Notes: generated by a model from the sequence alone, not told the origin. A DNA stretch of 64,000 nucleotides from an uncultured Eubacteriales bacterium (GCA_900319275.1 ONNS01000007.1:1-64000); one strand, 5' to 3'; shown: positions 47,664-57,031, counted from the first letter of the stretch. Translations and numbers: made by a program.

Positions 47664-48587
47664 TTATTTTATATATTTCCGGATAAATTCGTCCACCTTG
47701 TTCCCGTAGGTCTCAGCGTCGCGATAGAACGACTGAATATGCCTGACGTCCGGGAGGAAGAGCGCGTCGCAGGGGCCGCGGTAGCTGCTCATCAGGCTCG
47801 GACCGTTGCGGAAGGGGACGGCCGTGTCCTTCTGACCGTGCACAAACAGAATCGGCTTGCTGCTGCGTTCCAGATTGGGACGGACGTCGGTCGCACTCAG
47901 GTCATAGGCCTTGAACAGATTGATCAGCCGTACGCTCGTATACAGCGGCCCAAGCCGGTATTTCATCTGCTCACGAGCGTCGCGGTAGGCCGAATCGGAG
48001 ATGATGAATTTTACGTTGTCGCCGCAGCGGTCGCTCATTTTCAGCACCGTCGAGGCGCCGAGTGAAAAGCCGTGCAGGATCAGGGCGATGTCAGCGCCGA
48101 AGGTCTCGCGCAGAAAAGCGATCCACCGCAGCGCGTCCTCGCTCTCGTAGGTGTCATAGCCGTAGTGCTGCCCGAAGCTCGCCCCGCAGGCGGTGTTATC
48201 CACGGCGAACAGATCGAAGCCGCGAGCGGCATAGAAATCGTACAGCACCCCCGCCGTGCTCGCATGCTCCGAGCGGAAGCCATGCACGATAAAGGCGATC
48301 CGTTTGCCCTCGCCGGTCGTGGGGTAGTAATAGCCCTGCAGCAGCTCGCCGCGTGCGGACGTGATATTGTAAAGCTGGTGCTTCTGCTTCCGGAGATAGT
48401 CGGCCCCCTGCTCGCGCCAGGCGTGAAAGCTGTCGTCGCGGCTCCTGTTCACAAACGGAGAGAGGATCGGCGAGGGATTGCGCTCGAAAACGGCGCGGTA
48501 GGCCTCCATCGACACAGCGGACAGCACCGCCAGCGACGCCGTGGCCGCCCCGGCCGCGCCGAGTGTCAGCTTCGTTTTCATCTTCAT
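47664..48587 (-). CDS. Membrane-anchored alpha/beta hydrolase
   Basis: 307 residues. A signal-anchor (TKLTLGAAGAATASLAVLSA) precedes the alpha/beta-hydrolase fold. HGFRSEH forms the oxyanion region, nucleophile Ser 175 sits in HGFSLGAS, the acid Asp is in VHGQKDTAVP, and the His is in DVRHIQSF. It resembles cytoplasmic-membrane esterases of the COG1073 type; the substrate is unknown. The ATG at 48587 follows AGGAGGCC; a GTG-started longer frame is less likely. Divergent from the MATE gene. Confidence 0.85.
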   Translation of the reverse strand: MKMKTKLTLGAAGAATASLAVLSAVSMEAYRAVFERNPSPILSPFVNRSRDDSFHAWREQGADYLRKQKHQLYNITSARGELLQGYYYPTTGEGKRIAFIVHGFRSEHASTAGVLYDFYAARGFDLFAVDNTACGASFGQHYGYDTYESEDALRWIAFLRETFGADIALILHGFSLGASTVLKMSDRCGDNVKFIISDSAYRDAREQMKYRLGPLYTSVRLINLFKAYDLSATDVRPNLERSSKPILFVHGQKDTAVPFRNGPSLMSSYRGPCDALFLPDVRHIQSFYRDAETYGNKVDEFIRKYIK

Positions 48588-48622
48588 ATCCCGGCCTCCT
48601 TCAACAGGTATCCGATACATTC

Positions 48623-48651
48623 AGTATAATTTTCCTGTGCGGTGTTGTCAA
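48623..48651 (-). promoter_or_regulatory. Promoter of the alpha/beta hydrolase gene
   Basis: On the minus strand TTGACA (plus 48646-48651) and TATACT (plus 48623-48628) are 17 bases apart. Confidence 0.8.
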
Positions 48652-48707
48652 GAAAACGTTCCAAAGAGCACAGGGGATTGGACGCAAAAAACGTTGGATT
48701 TGCCGTC

Positions 48708-48736
48708 TTGTCATTTCGTGCCATCGGCTGTATAGT
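48708..48736 (+). promoter_or_regulatory. Promoter of the MATE gene
   Basis: TTGTCA at 48708-48713, a 17-base spacer and TATAGT at 48731-48736. Confidence 0.7.
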
Positions 48737-48776
48737 ATACAGCGATTTGACCAAACAGATAGAAGGCACACACGGT

Positions 48777-50126
48777 ATGGACAATCCGAACGATCTCACT
48801 CACGGCAGCATACTGCCGAAGCTCCTGCGCTTTTTCTTCCCGGTGCTGCTGGGGATGCTGTTCCAGCAGCTGTACAACACGGTCGACGCGGTCATCGTCG
48901 GCAACTTCGTCGGGCCGACGGCACTGGCCGCGGTCGGCGGGAGTCCGGCAAGGATCATTGACTTGGTGATCGGCTTTTTCACGGGCCTCGGCTCGGGAGC
49001 CACGGTCATCATCTCGCAGTATTACGGCTCGCACGACGAGGAAAAACTATCCGAGGCTGAGCACACGATCATCCTCTTCTGCCTGATTGCCGGGGCGGCG
49101 CTGGCCGTGCTGGGGCTGCTGATGGCAAGCAGCGCGATGCGCCTGCTGCAGACCCCCGCGGACGTATTCGACGAGGCGCTGTCCTATCTGCGCATCTATT
49201 TTGCGGGCACGGCGGCCGTGCTGCTCTTCAATGTCGGCAGCGGCATCCTGCGCGCCGTCGGCGATTCGCGTACGCCGCTGATCGCACTCGGCATCTGCGC
49301 GGGTCTCAACATCATCCTCGACCTGTTCTTTGTGGCTGTGCTCGGCTGGGGCGTGGCCGGGGCCGCGTGGGCAACGGTGATCTCGCTGGCGCTCAGCGCG
49401 GCGCTGATCCTCGCCCATCTCCACCGCGCCGGCGAGCTGCCGCCGCTGCGGCTGCGGCAGCTGCGCATCTACCCCAAGGCACTGCGGCGCATCCTGTATA
49501 TCGGCGTGCCCGCGGGCCTGCAGGGCTCGATGTATTCGATCTCCAACATCATCATTCAGGCGTCTGTCAACGGTCTCGGCACCGCGGTTGCGGCGGCCTG
49601 GACAGTCACCGGCAAGTTCGACGGTATCTATTGGGTCACCTCAAACTCCTTCGGCATGGCGCTGTGCACCTATGTGGGCCAGTGCTACGGCGCGGGGGAT
49701 ATCGAGCGCATGAAAAAAGGCGCGCGGCTCTGGCTGCTGTTTGACCTCGGCGTCTCGGCAGTCGTCTCGGCACTGCTGCTGTCGCTGGCGCGCTGGGGCT
49801 TCCGGCTCTTTACGCCGGATGCCGACGTGATCGCCTATTCGATCGAGATGGTCTGGTGCTTTGCCCCGTACTATGTGGTCTGGACCTTTATCGAGATCAT
49901 CTCCAACATCCTGCGCGGCGTCGGCGACTCGGTGCGGCCAATGCTGATCGTGACGGTCGGCGTCTGCGTGCTGCGCATAGCGTGGATATTCCTCGTCGTG
50001 CCGCACTGGCACACGGTCGTCGGCATCAGCATGTCCTATCCTGTCACCTGGGCGCTGACGGCGCTCGCCCTGACGGTCTACTATTTCAAAGGAAACTGGC
50101 TGCCGAAGCCTGCGGCGGCAGATTGA
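48777..50126 (+). CDS. MATE family efflux transporter
   Basis: 449 residues, twelve predicted helices. The opening LTHGSILPKLLRFFFPVLLGMLFQQLYNTVDAVIVGNFVG is typical of the DinF-like MATE branch. Repeated motifs are GSGATVIISQYYG, GILRAVGDSRTPL and NILRGVGDSVRP. It exports cationic compounds or drugs with Na+ or H+; the substrate is unknown. The ATG at 48777 follows AGAAGG. Confidence 0.92.
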   Translation: MDNPNDLTHGSILPKLLRFFFPVLLGMLFQQLYNTVDAVIVGNFVGPTALAAVGGSPARIIDLVIGFFTGLGSGATVIISQYYGSHDEEKLSEAEHTIILFCLIAGAALAVLGLLMASSAMRLLQTPADVFDEALSYLRIYFAGTAAVLLFNVGSGILRAVGDSRTPLIALGICAGLNIILDLFFVAVLGWGVAGAAWATVISLALSAALILAHLHRAGELPPLRLRQLRIYPKALRRILYIGVPAGLQGSMYSISNIIIQASVNGLGTAVAAAWTVTGKFDGIYWVTSNSFGMALCTYVGQCYGAGDIERMKKGARLWLLFDLGVSAVVSALLLSLARWGFRLFTPDADVIAYSIEMVWCFAPYYVVWTFIEIISNILRGVGDSVRPMLIVTVGVCVLRIAWIFLVVPHWHTVVGISMSYPVTWALTALALTVYYFKGNWLPKPAAAD

Positions 50127-50134
50127 GAAAGCAC

Positions 50135-50163
50135 TTGAATTTTCTGTTAAAACTCGGTATGAT
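50135..50163 (+). promoter_or_regulatory. Promoter of cstA
   Basis: TTGAAT at 50135-50140, a 17-base spacer and TATGAT at 50158-50163. AGAAGGAGA follows before the ATG. Confidence 0.65.
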
Positions 50164-50195
50164 GAATTCAAGAAAACCAATAGAAGGAGATAAGT

Positions 50196-51890
50196 ATGCT
50201 ATCTGCCATGATTCTACTCGGCACCCTGCTGGTGCTGATCCTGGGCTATGCCCTGCTCGGAGGACGGCTGGAAAAGGCCTGGGGACTCGATCCCAAGGCC
50301 GAGACGCCTGCCTATGACAAATTTGACCGCAAGGACTATGTGTCCGCCGCGCCCGGTATCCTGTTGGGACACCACGTCGCGTCGATCGCGGGCGTGAGCG
50401 TCATTTTCGCGCCGGTGCTGGCTGCGAAAACCGGCTGGCTGCCCGCGCTTTTGTGGTGCGTGCTGGGCGGCGTGCTGTTCGGCGCCGTGCTGGACTTCGG
50501 CGCGCTCACTGCTTCGCTGCGCGAGGACGGCAAGTCCCTTGGCGAGGTGCTGCGCCGCTTTGTCGGTCTCCGGGCGCAGCGGCTGTATATCGTACACGCG
50601 CTGCTCGTGCTGGTGCTGTCCGTCGCGTTCCTGACTGCCGTGGCGGCCGACGGCTTTGCTTCCGCCGGGGCCATCGTCACGCTCGGTGAGGCGCAGGTCA
50701 GCGCCGCCGCGGCTTCAGGCACCACGGCGATCCTGTTCGTGCTGCTCTCGCTGCTGTTCTCGTTCCTCGTGTACCGAAAGAACCTGCCAATGGGTGCGAT
50801 GATTGTCCTCGGCGTCGTCGGCATCGCGCTGTGCGTGTTCGGCGGCATGAACCTCGGACTGAATCTGCCCGCCTTTGTTTGGGTGGCGCTGATCGCCGTC
50901 TATGCGATCGTCGCCTCGCAGCTGCCTGTGTGGACGCTGCTGCAGAGCCGCGATTTCCTCAGCGCGATCCTGCTCGGCGTCATGCTCTTGCTGGGCATGG
51001 TGTCGGTTGTCGGCGCGGCCTTCGCGGGCAAGGCGGCGATCCAGGTGCCCGCCCTGGGCGCGGACTGGACCGACGGTAAGTGGAGCGCTGCGCTCGCGCT
51101 CGTGCTGGCCGGAACAGGCGTCTCGGGATTTCACGCGCTGGTCGCCTCCGGCACAAGCGCCAAACAGCTCGGCAGCGAGAAGCACGCCAAACTCATCGGC
51201 GTCGGCGGCGCGCTGCTGACGGTATTTGTCTCTGTGCTCGCGCTGCTCGCGGCCGCAACGCTGCCCGGCGGCGTCGACACGGCAAACCCCGCGCAGAACT
51301 TTGCCTTGGGCCTGGCTACGGCCTTTGCCGCATTGCTCGGCGGCGACGGCGCTGCGGTGGCCTCGGGCGTCGTGTATGAGCTGTGGCTGCTGGCGGTCAC
51401 GGTCTTTGCCATGACCTCGCTCGACACCGCGGTGCGCCTCGGGCGCTATCTGTTCGTCGAACTCTTCAACCCCGAGGGGCTGCGCAAAAAAGAAATGACA
51501 CCGCTGCAGAAGACCATGACCCGTCCGCTGACCGGCGCGCTGGCCGTGGCGCTGCCGGGCTGTGCGCTCGGCCTCATCCCTCAGATGCGCGAGCTGCTGC
51601 CCTCGGTGGCGGCGGCCGATCTGCTGCTGGCCGCCGTGTGCCTGATGGCAGTCGGCATCTGGCTCGGCGGCACAAGGCGCAAGGCCGGTGCGGTCCGGGC
51701 GCTTGCGCTCGTGCTGCTGGTGCTCGCGATCGCCGATCAGGTGCTGACCGGTGTTTCGCTAGGCGGTAACGTGCTCGCGCTCGTCGGCGAACTGCTCCCC
51801 GGCGGCTTCGGTCTTGTCACGGCCGGGGCGATCCTCCCGGCCCTGCTGCGCAGGAAAAAGCCGGAAGAAGAGACGGATACAGAAGAATAA
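50196..51890 (+). CDS. cstA: CstA family peptide/pyruvate transporter (carbon starvation protein)
   Basis: 564 residues with about fifteen membrane segments. The family signature appears as DYVSAAPGILLGHHVASIAGVSVIFAPVLAA, GTGVSGFHALVASGTSAKQLGSE and VFAMTSLDTAVRLGRYLFVEL. CstA-family proteins take up peptides or pyruvate when carbon is scarce. No BtsS/BtsR-type regulator is adjacent. The GC-rich loop region shows the same codon use as its neighbours. Confidence 0.93.
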   Translation: MLSAMILLGTLLVLILGYALLGGRLEKAWGLDPKAETPAYDKFDRKDYVSAAPGILLGHHVASIAGVSVIFAPVLAAKTGWLPALLWCVLGGVLFGAVLDFGALTASLREDGKSLGEVLRRFVGLRAQRLYIVHALLVLVLSVAFLTAVAADGFASAGAIVTLGEAQVSAAAASGTTAILFVLLSLLFSFLVYRKNLPMGAMIVLGVVGIALCVFGGMNLGLNLPAFVWVALIAVYAIVASQLPVWTLLQSRDFLSAILLGVMLLLGMVSVVGAAFAGKAAIQVPALGADWTDGKWSAALALVLAGTGVSGFHALVASGTSAKQLGSEKHAKLIGVGGALLTVFVSVLALLAAATLPGGVDTANPAQNFALGLATAFAALLGGDGAAVASGVVYELWLLAVTVFAMTSLDTAVRLGRYLFVELFNPEGLRKKEMTPLQKTMTRPLTGALAVALPGCALGLIPQMRELLPSVAAADLLLAAVCLMAVGIWLGGTRRKAGAVRALALVLLVLAIADQVLTGVSLGGNVLALVGELLPGGFGLVTAGAILPALLRRKKPEEETDTEE

Positions 51891-51897
51891 AACGGTT

Positions 51898-51940
51898 GGG
51901 GCTGTAGCAAATGATGTTACAGCCCCTTATTTTGTGATAA
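51898..51940 (+). terminator. Terminator of cstA
   Basis: GGGGCTGTA/TACAGCCCC with a short inner pairing GCA/TGT and a T-rich tail at 51929-51935. Confidence 0.75.
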
Positions 51941-51953
51941 TATCCAGATTACC

Positions 51954-52102
51954 GTAGGGGCCGACGCCCTCGGCGGCCCGTTGCGGAACAATCTGCTTTT
52001 GTACGGAAATCTCCGAAAAACATGTATGTTTGTACGTGCTTTCCATGAATTAGTGCGGCAAGTATGTTTTTCTGACGGGCCGCCGAGGGCGTTGGCCCCT
52101 AC
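51954..52102. repeat. 149-bp MITE with 28-bp terminal inverted repeats
   Basis: Left terminus 51954-51981 and right terminus 52075-52102 are inverse copies with 27 of 28 bases matching. Both begin GTAGGGGCC and end GGCGGCCCGT in their own direction. The inner 93 bases have no gene. GTAGGGGC-starting inverted termini are typical of small mobile repeats in gut Clostridia. Confidence 0.8.
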
Positions 52103-52156
52103 ACTTAACTCGGATTTAACAAATGAAAAATGTATTTTGCTACAGCTTATTGCCTC

Positions 52157-52915
52157 TTACAGCCCGAAAAACGCCGCGATCTGCTTGATGGCCTCTTTCA
52201 TCAGCAGTGGGTCGATGAAGCGGTGGTCGGCGTTCGCAATCGGGACAAACTCGATCACGTTGTTATCGGCAAAGGCACGCACCGCGTCGATCGGCACGAT
52301 CTCGTCCTTCGTGCCGTGCAGGATCAGAATATCGTCCGCCCAGTCGAGAAAGCTGAGAGCGGTGATGTCCGATGTCTGCAGTTCGTCCAAAAAGGCACGG
52401 CTGAGCCTGATTTTCCGGTCAAAGCCGACCATGGCGTCCTTCCCTTTGTCAAGGAGCGCGCGGTTTTCCTCGGTCATGATATTGGCCGTGAAGACCTCGT
52501 ACATATTCACGGCCGGGCAGCGCAGCGCGAGCTTATCAAAGGGGCTGCCGTGCTCAGAGACATATTTGAGCGTCAGATAAGCGCCGAAGCTCGTGGCATA
52601 GAGATCGAACGTCTTTGCACCGAGCGTGTCCCGGGCGTAGGCGGTCACCAGTCGGAGATAGGCGTCGCAGTCCGCAAGCGCCAGCTTTCTCCGCACGTCC
52701 GCGCCGTGACAGGGCCAGTCGAAGCACAGCACGGCCAGATCCTTATGTTTCGAGAGAACGTATTCGGCAAAGTGCCTGGCCGCGGCGTTCTCCTTGTGCC
52801 CGCCAAAGCCGTGGCAGTACACGATCACATGGTCAATGGAGGATCCGCCGTTAGAATACAGGAGGCAGCTGACGTTATAGTCTGCCTCGTGAATTGCGAA
52901 TGCTTTTTCTAACAT
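52157..52915 (-). CDS. Alpha/beta hydrolase, cytoplasmic
   Basis: 252 residues without signal peptide. The oxyanion region is YCHGFGGHKEN, nucleophile Ser 109 is in ATSFGAY, the acid is in LHGTKDEIVP and the His is in NADHRFIDP. The strongly diverged nucleophile elbow (TSFGA rather than GxSxG) is notable but still ends in Gly. The start ATG lies behind GGAAGG, three bases after the alr stop. It ends an operon with alr. Confidence 0.82.
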   Translation of the reverse strand: MLEKAFAIHEADYNVSCLLYSNGGSSIDHVIVYCHGFGGHKENAAARHFAEYVLSKHKDLAVLCFDWPCHGADVRRKLALADCDAYLRLVTAYARDTLGAKTFDLYATSFGAYLTLKYVSEHGSPFDKLALRCPAVNMYEVFTANIMTEENRALLDKGKDAMVGFDRKIRLSRAFLDELQTSDITALSFLDWADDILILHGTKDEIVPIDAVRAFADNNVIEFVPIANADHRFIDPLLMKEAIKQIAAFFGL

Positions 52916-52918
52916 TTT

Positions 52919-54046
52919 TTATCCTTCCGTATAGATGCGCGGTACGCGCTTCGAAACCGCGCACAGCAGTTCATAGGGGATGGTCTGCGCGGCGGCGGAG
53001 AGCGTGTTGATGTCGTTGTGCGGCCCAAAGATCTCGATCTCGTCTCCGACGGAGACCTGCGGCAGATCGGTCAGATCGACCATGCACATATCCATGCAGA
53101 TGCTGCCGCGCTGCGGCGCCGAGCCGCCCGCCCAGAAGGAGCACTTATTTGAAATCAGACGCGGCAGCCCGTCGGCATAACCGATCGCGAGCACGCCCAT
53201 GCGCGTGTGACGCTCGGTGACAAAGCGCCGCCCGTAGCTGACGGACGTACCGGCCTCGTAGTGCTTGATGGTCGAGACCGTCGTCACCAGGCGCATACAG
53301 GGCTTGAGACCGAGCCGGCCGCTCGGGTCGCCGTAGCCGTAGAGCAGCAGGCCAGGCCGCACCATGTCGAGCGCCATCTCCGGGTACGAGACCACAGCGC
53401 CGGAATTGGCGCAGTGGCGGATCGCAAAGCGCACGCCGCGTTTTCCCAAGGCCTCGACCACGTCGGTGAAGAGCCGAAACTGCGCGCGGGTGTAGCCCTC
53501 GCAGTCCTCGCCCGGCTCATCCGAGACGGCGAAGTGCGTATAGATGCCCTCGGCCTCAAGCCCTGGCAGCGCGCAGCTCTCGGCCACATTGGCCACGCCC
53601 TGCTCAAAATGACTCCCGGCGCACAGAAAGCCCAGGCGGCTCATGCCGGTGTCGAGTTTGATGTGCACCTTCAGCGTCTTGCCGAGACGCACGGCCTCGC
53701 TCGAATACTCCCGCGCCTTGGCGAGCGCCGAGACCGTCTGTGTGATGTGATAGTCGATCAGCGTCTCGGTGTACTGATACGGCGTGTGGCCGAGGATCAG
53801 GATCGGCATTGTCACGCCGCCCTGCCGCAGCTCCAGCGCCTCGTCGAGACAGGAGACCGCGAGATAGTCCGCGCCGACCGTCTGCAGCCGGTGGGCCACG
53901 GCCAGCGCGCCGTGGCCGTAGGCGTCGGCCTTCACGACGCCGAGAAAGCGGCAGCCCTCGGGCAGAGCCGCGCGGATGGCGCGGTAGTTGTGTTCGATGC
54001 TGTTCAGGTCGATCTCGGCCCAGGATCTCTTCTGTAATTCGTTCAT
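52919..54046 (-). CDS. alr: Alanine racemase
   Basis: A 375-residue PLP enzyme making D-alanine for the cell wall. PLP binds at Lys 39 in VVKADAYGHG. The barrel holds DTGMSRLGF and the catalytic Tyr is in TSVSYGRRF. C-terminal pieces are MGVLAIGYADGLPR and GSICMDMCMVDLTDLP. The ATG at 54046 lies two bases after the preceding stop with GGAGC upstream. It forms an operon with a lipoprotein gene before it and a hydrolase after it. Confidence 0.96.
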   Translation of the reverse strand: MNELQKRSWAEIDLNSIEHNYRAIRAALPEGCRFLGVVKADAYGHGALAVAHRLQTVGADYLAVSCLDEALELRQGGVTMPILILGHTPYQYTETLIDYHITQTVSALAKAREYSSEAVRLGKTLKVHIKLDTGMSRLGFLCAGSHFEQGVANVAESCALPGLEAEGIYTHFAVSDEPGEDCEGYTRAQFRLFTDVVEALGKRGVRFAIRHCANSGAVVSYPEMALDMVRPGLLLYGYGDPSGRLGLKPCMRLVTTVSTIKHYEAGTSVSYGRRFVTERHTRMGVLAIGYADGLPRLISNKCSFWAGGSAPQRGSICMDMCMVDLTDLPQVSVGDEIEIFGPHNDINTLSAAAQTIPYELLCAVSKRVPRIYTEG

Positions 54047-54048
54047 TT

Positions 54049-54582
54049 TTAGCTCCAGTTTGTCAGGTTTATAAATACCCGCACGCGCCCGTCCGAGCGC
54101 AGTTCGGCGGACAGCGGGGAGAGTGTCTCGCTGAGCGTGACCTCGGCGGACACATGGTCGTCGAACGTCAGATCGCAGAGCGTATGGTCGCCCTCGGTCC
54201 AATAGCTCTCGGCATGCCCCTCGCGCAGGGCGCGCAGCAGCGTCGGCAGAGCGGTGACGGGACTGAGCCCGAAATCGTTGAGATCACCGCAGTCGAGCGT
54301 GACGCCGTCCAGGCTCAGTTGGCTCATCTCCGCGCCGAGCTTCACGCTGACGCCCGCGATCTCCTGCGGGGCCAGGACGCTCACAGTATAGCCATCGTCC
54401 GTCTCGTCGCAGTGAAGCGTGAAGGACACGCTGCGATCGTCATACTCGCACCGGAGCTCCGCCGTAACGTGCACGGCGTCGGGCAGCAGCGCGCGAAAAC
54501 GCTCAAAACCGGTCTTGGCGCCGTTTGAGCAGCCCGAGAGCAGCAATGTCGGCAGCAACAATATCCACAAGGCTCGTCTCAT
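54049..54582 (-). CDS. Lipoprotein of unknown function
   Basis: 177 residues. The signal peptide has a lipobox LLLSGC, so the protein is lipid-anchored. The mature part is a beta-rich domain with many Asp/Glu and no recognised motif: VHVTAELRCEYDDRSVSFTLHCDET, then VSVKLGAEMSQLSLDGVTLD. GGAGG precedes the ATG. It is the first gene of the operon with alr, which suggests a cell-envelope setting. It is not known to me as a family. Confidence 0.7.
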   Translation of the reverse strand: MRRALWILLLPTLLLSGCSNGAKTGFERFRALLPDAVHVTAELRCEYDDRSVSFTLHCDETDDGYTVSVLAPQEIAGVSVKLGAEMSQLSLDGVTLDCGDLNDFGLSPVTALPTLLRALREGHAESYWTEGDHTLCDLTFDDHVSAEVTLSETLSPLSAELRSDGRVRVFINLTNWS

Positions 54583-54631
54583 GCTATCCTCCAAAAGTTT
54601 GAGATAGCAGTAGCCTATGCGCCTATTTGGC

Positions 54632-54659
54632 ATTATAGCACGATGACCAAAATAGTCAA
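54632..54659 (-). promoter_or_regulatory. Promoter of the lipoprotein-alr operon
   Basis: On the minus strand TTGACT (plus 54654-54659) and TATAAT (plus 54632-54637) are 16 bases apart. Confidence 0.75.
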
Positions 54660-54668
54660 TCTTACCGA

Positions 54669-54697
54669 TTGACGCGGCGACGGCAAATCCGTATAAT
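54669..54697 (+). promoter_or_regulatory. Promoter of the PfkB-family kinase gene
   Basis: TTGACG at 54669-54674, a 17-base spacer and TATAAT at 54692-54697. Confidence 0.8.
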
Positions 54698-54740
54698 TGA
54701 CAATATCTCAGCGACAAATTCCGACAGGGGGAGAAACGCT

Positions 54741-55673
54741 ATGGGTATTGTGGTGATCGGTTCGGTCTTCGTGGACATCAAGGGCTTTCCCGACGACGTA
54801 TACAGCCCCACCGGGCGCAACGCCGGGCGCGTGGAGATCGTCCACGGCGGCGTGGGCCGCAACGTGGCGGAGGATATCGCCAATGTCGAGCTGCGCCCCA
54901 CCTTTGTCAGCATGGTGGACGACACGGCCAACGGCGCCGAGGTTCTGCGCAAGCTGCGCAACCATAAGGTCAATACCGACTATGTGATCACGGTGCCCGA
55001 CGGCATGGGCCTGTGGCTTGCGGTGTTTGATAACACCGGCGATCTCGCCGGATCAATCTCCAAGCGGCCGAAGATGGAACCGATGGTCGAGCTGCTCGAT
55101 CAAAAGGGGGACGAGATCTTCCGCGACTGCGACAGTATCGTGATCGAGATCGACATGGACAAGGAGATCGTCAAGCGCGTCTTTGCCTATGCCGCGAAGT
55201 ACCAAAAGAAGGTCTACGCGGTCGTGTCCAATATGGTCATTGCCTCGCAGCGGCGGGACTTCCTGCAGTCGATCGACTGCTTTGTCTGCAACCTGCTCGA
55301 GGCTGGCATCCTGTTTGTCGACGATTTCAGCGCGCTCGAGCCCGAGGACTTTGTCGAGGTGCTGTATCAGAAGATCTGTAAGGCCAACATCCCGTCTATG
55401 GTCGTCACAATGGGCAGCCGCGGCGCGGTCTACGCCTCACAGAGCGGCGAGCGCGGCTATTTCCCGCCCGAGACCGTCAAGGTCCGCGACACGAGCGGTG
55501 CGGGCGACGCCTTCTGCGCCGGCGTGGCCATTGCGCTGACCTACGGCAAGACGATCCGCGAGTCGGTCGTCATCGGCACACATCTTGCGGCCTCGGTCAT
55601 CACGATCTCCGAGAGTACCTGCCCGCGCTTCCTGCCGAGCGAACTCGGACTGAATATAGAGGTTGCGCCATGA
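54741..55673 (+). CDS. PfkB/ribokinase-family carbohydrate kinase
   Basis: 310 residues. The N-terminal GIVVIGSVFVDIKG, the substrate-binding VHGGVGRNVAEDIA, and the catalytic anion hole/base motif DTSGAGDAFCAGVAIALTYG place it in the ribokinase superfamily. Whether it acts on ribose, pseudouridine or another sugar cannot be told from sequence. The ATG at 54741 follows AGGGGGAG. The stop overlaps the ATG of the fRMsr gene (ATGA). Confidence 0.85.
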   Translation: MGIVVIGSVFVDIKGFPDDVYSPTGRNAGRVEIVHGGVGRNVAEDIANVELRPTFVSMVDDTANGAEVLRKLRNHKVNTDYVITVPDGMGLWLAVFDNTGDLAGSISKRPKMEPMVELLDQKGDEIFRDCDSIVIEIDMDKEIVKRVFAYAAKYQKKVYAVVSNMVIASQRRDFLQSIDCFVCNLLEAGILFVDDFSALEPEDFVEVLYQKICKANIPSMVVTMGSRGAVYASQSGERGYFPPETVKVRDTSGAGDAFCAGVAIALTYGKTIRESVVIGTHLAASVITISESTCPRFLPSELGLNIEVAP

Positions 55674-56131
55674 CAGACTATGCCCTTCTAACTGCGCAGC
55701 TTTCTGCGCTCGCCGCGGACGAGCCGCACTGGCTGCCGGTGCTGTCGAATGCTGCGGCGCTGCTTTGGGAGAGTCTCGAGAATATCAACTGGGCGGGCTT
55801 CTATCTGACGCGCCGCGAGAGCCTGCTGCTCGGCCCCTTCCAGGGGAAGGTCGCCTGCATCCGCATCCCCTATGGCCGCGGCGTATGCGGCACGGCCGCG
55901 GCCGAGGACAAAACCCAGCTTGTACCCGATGTGCACGCTTTCCCCGGCCATATCGCCTGTGACAGCGCTTCGCGCTCCGAGATCGTCGTGCCGCTGCACT
56001 GCGGCGGCACGGTCGTCGGCGTGCTGGACATCGACAGCCCGACCGAGGGCCGCTTTACCGAACAGGACCGGCAGGGACTGGAGACCTTTGCGCGCACGCT
56101 CGAGGAGGTCACGCACTGGCAGGCCCTGTGA
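55670..56131 (+). CDS. Free methionine-(R)-sulfoxide reductase (GAF domain)
   Basis: 153 residues of the fRMsr (YebR-like) family that repairs free methionine-R-sulfoxide. The active-site cysteines fall at 63, 73 and 97 in VACIRIPYGRGVCGTA and FPGHIACDSASRSEIVVPL. The whole signature matches the family. It is translationally coupled to the kinase before it by a four-base overlap. Confidence 0.95.
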   Translation: MTDYALLTAQLSALAADEPHWLPVLSNAAALLWESLENINWAGFYLTRRESLLLGPFQGKVACIRIPYGRGVCGTAAAEDKTQLVPDVHAFPGHIACDSASRSEIVVPLHCGGTVVGVLDIDSPTEGRFTEQDRQGLETFARTLEEVTHWQAL

Positions 56132-56171
56132 AGTGCTTGCCCGGTTAAAATTGGCGAACGGAGGGAAAGCT

Positions 56172-56927
56172 ATGGAAGAGAAAAAGCTGCGCGGACTGTC
56201 GGGCAGCACGCTCAAGTGGATCGCCGTGATCACGATGGCTATCGACCATTTCGCCGCTGTGGTCCTCCTGGGGCGACTGTACAGCGAAAGAGCCTGGGGC
56301 GCCGGGATCTGGAGCCGACAGTGCTATTGGGATCTGCGCATCATCGGCCGCCTTGCCTTCCCGATCTACTGCTTTCTGATCTGCGAGGGTTACCGCCACA
56401 CACGCAGTTTGCGCGGTTATCTGCTGCGTCTGCTGGGCTTTGCCCTGCTCTCGGAGCTGCCCTTCGACCTGGCCTTCCAGAGAGCCTGGTTTGATCTGAG
56501 CGCGCAGAATGTGTTCTTTACGCTCGCGCTCGGCCTTTCGGCGATCGCCCTGTGGGAGACACTGCGCCGGGACAGGGAGGGCGAGGCGCTTGTCCGGTCA
56601 AGCATTGCTGCTGCTCTTGCCTGTGCTGTGCTTTGCGCAGCGGGGGAGTTGCTGCACACCGACTACGGCAGCATGGGCGTTCTGCTGATTCTTGTCATGT
56701 GGCTGCTGCGCGACCAACCGCTCTGGCGCATTCCGGCTGCCGCGGCGATCTTTGCGTCCATGGCGCTGTTCTTCCGCTCAAGCTGGGTCGAACTCTTCGC
56801 ACTTGCGGCCTTTATTCCGATCGGCCTGTATAACGGCACGCGCGGCAGGCAGATGAAATACCTGTTCTATGTGTTCTATCCCGTTCACCTTTTGCTGCTC
56901 TGCGGCGTCCGGTATTTTCTGTTTTAA
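56172..56927 (+). CDS. TraX family membrane protein
   Basis: 251 residues with about seven helices. The opening LSGSTLKWIAVITMAIDHFAAVVL and the segment RIIGRLAFPIYCFLICEGYRHTRSLRGYLLRLLGFALLSELPFDLAF are typical of PF05857. TraX acetylates F-pilin in plasmids, but chromosomal homologues in gut Firmicutes are probably acyltransferases of unknown target. GGAGGG lies upstream of the ATG. Confidence 0.88.
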   Translation: MEEKKLRGLSGSTLKWIAVITMAIDHFAAVVLLGRLYSERAWGAGIWSRQCYWDLRIIGRLAFPIYCFLICEGYRHTRSLRGYLLRLLGFALLSELPFDLAFQRAWFDLSAQNVFFTLALGLSAIALWETLRRDREGEALVRSSIAAALACAVLCAAGELLHTDYGSMGVLLILVMWLLRDQPLWRIPAAAAIFASMALFFRSSWVELFALAAFIPIGLYNGTRGRQMKYLFYVFYPVHLLLLCGVRYFLF

Positions 56928-56993
56928 AGCGTCAATCAGCACTTTGTACAGCACCGACGCCCGATTTTCGGGAAAATTCTTTCACAAAAATGA

Positions 56994-57022
56994 TTGACGA
57001 AGTTTGTATAATGTGCTAAAAT
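56994..57022 (+). promoter_or_regulatory. Promoter of the str operon
   Basis: TTGACG at 56994-56999, a 17-base spacer and TAAAAT at 57017-57022. Confidence 0.7.
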
Positions 57023-57031
57023 TCATATTTG

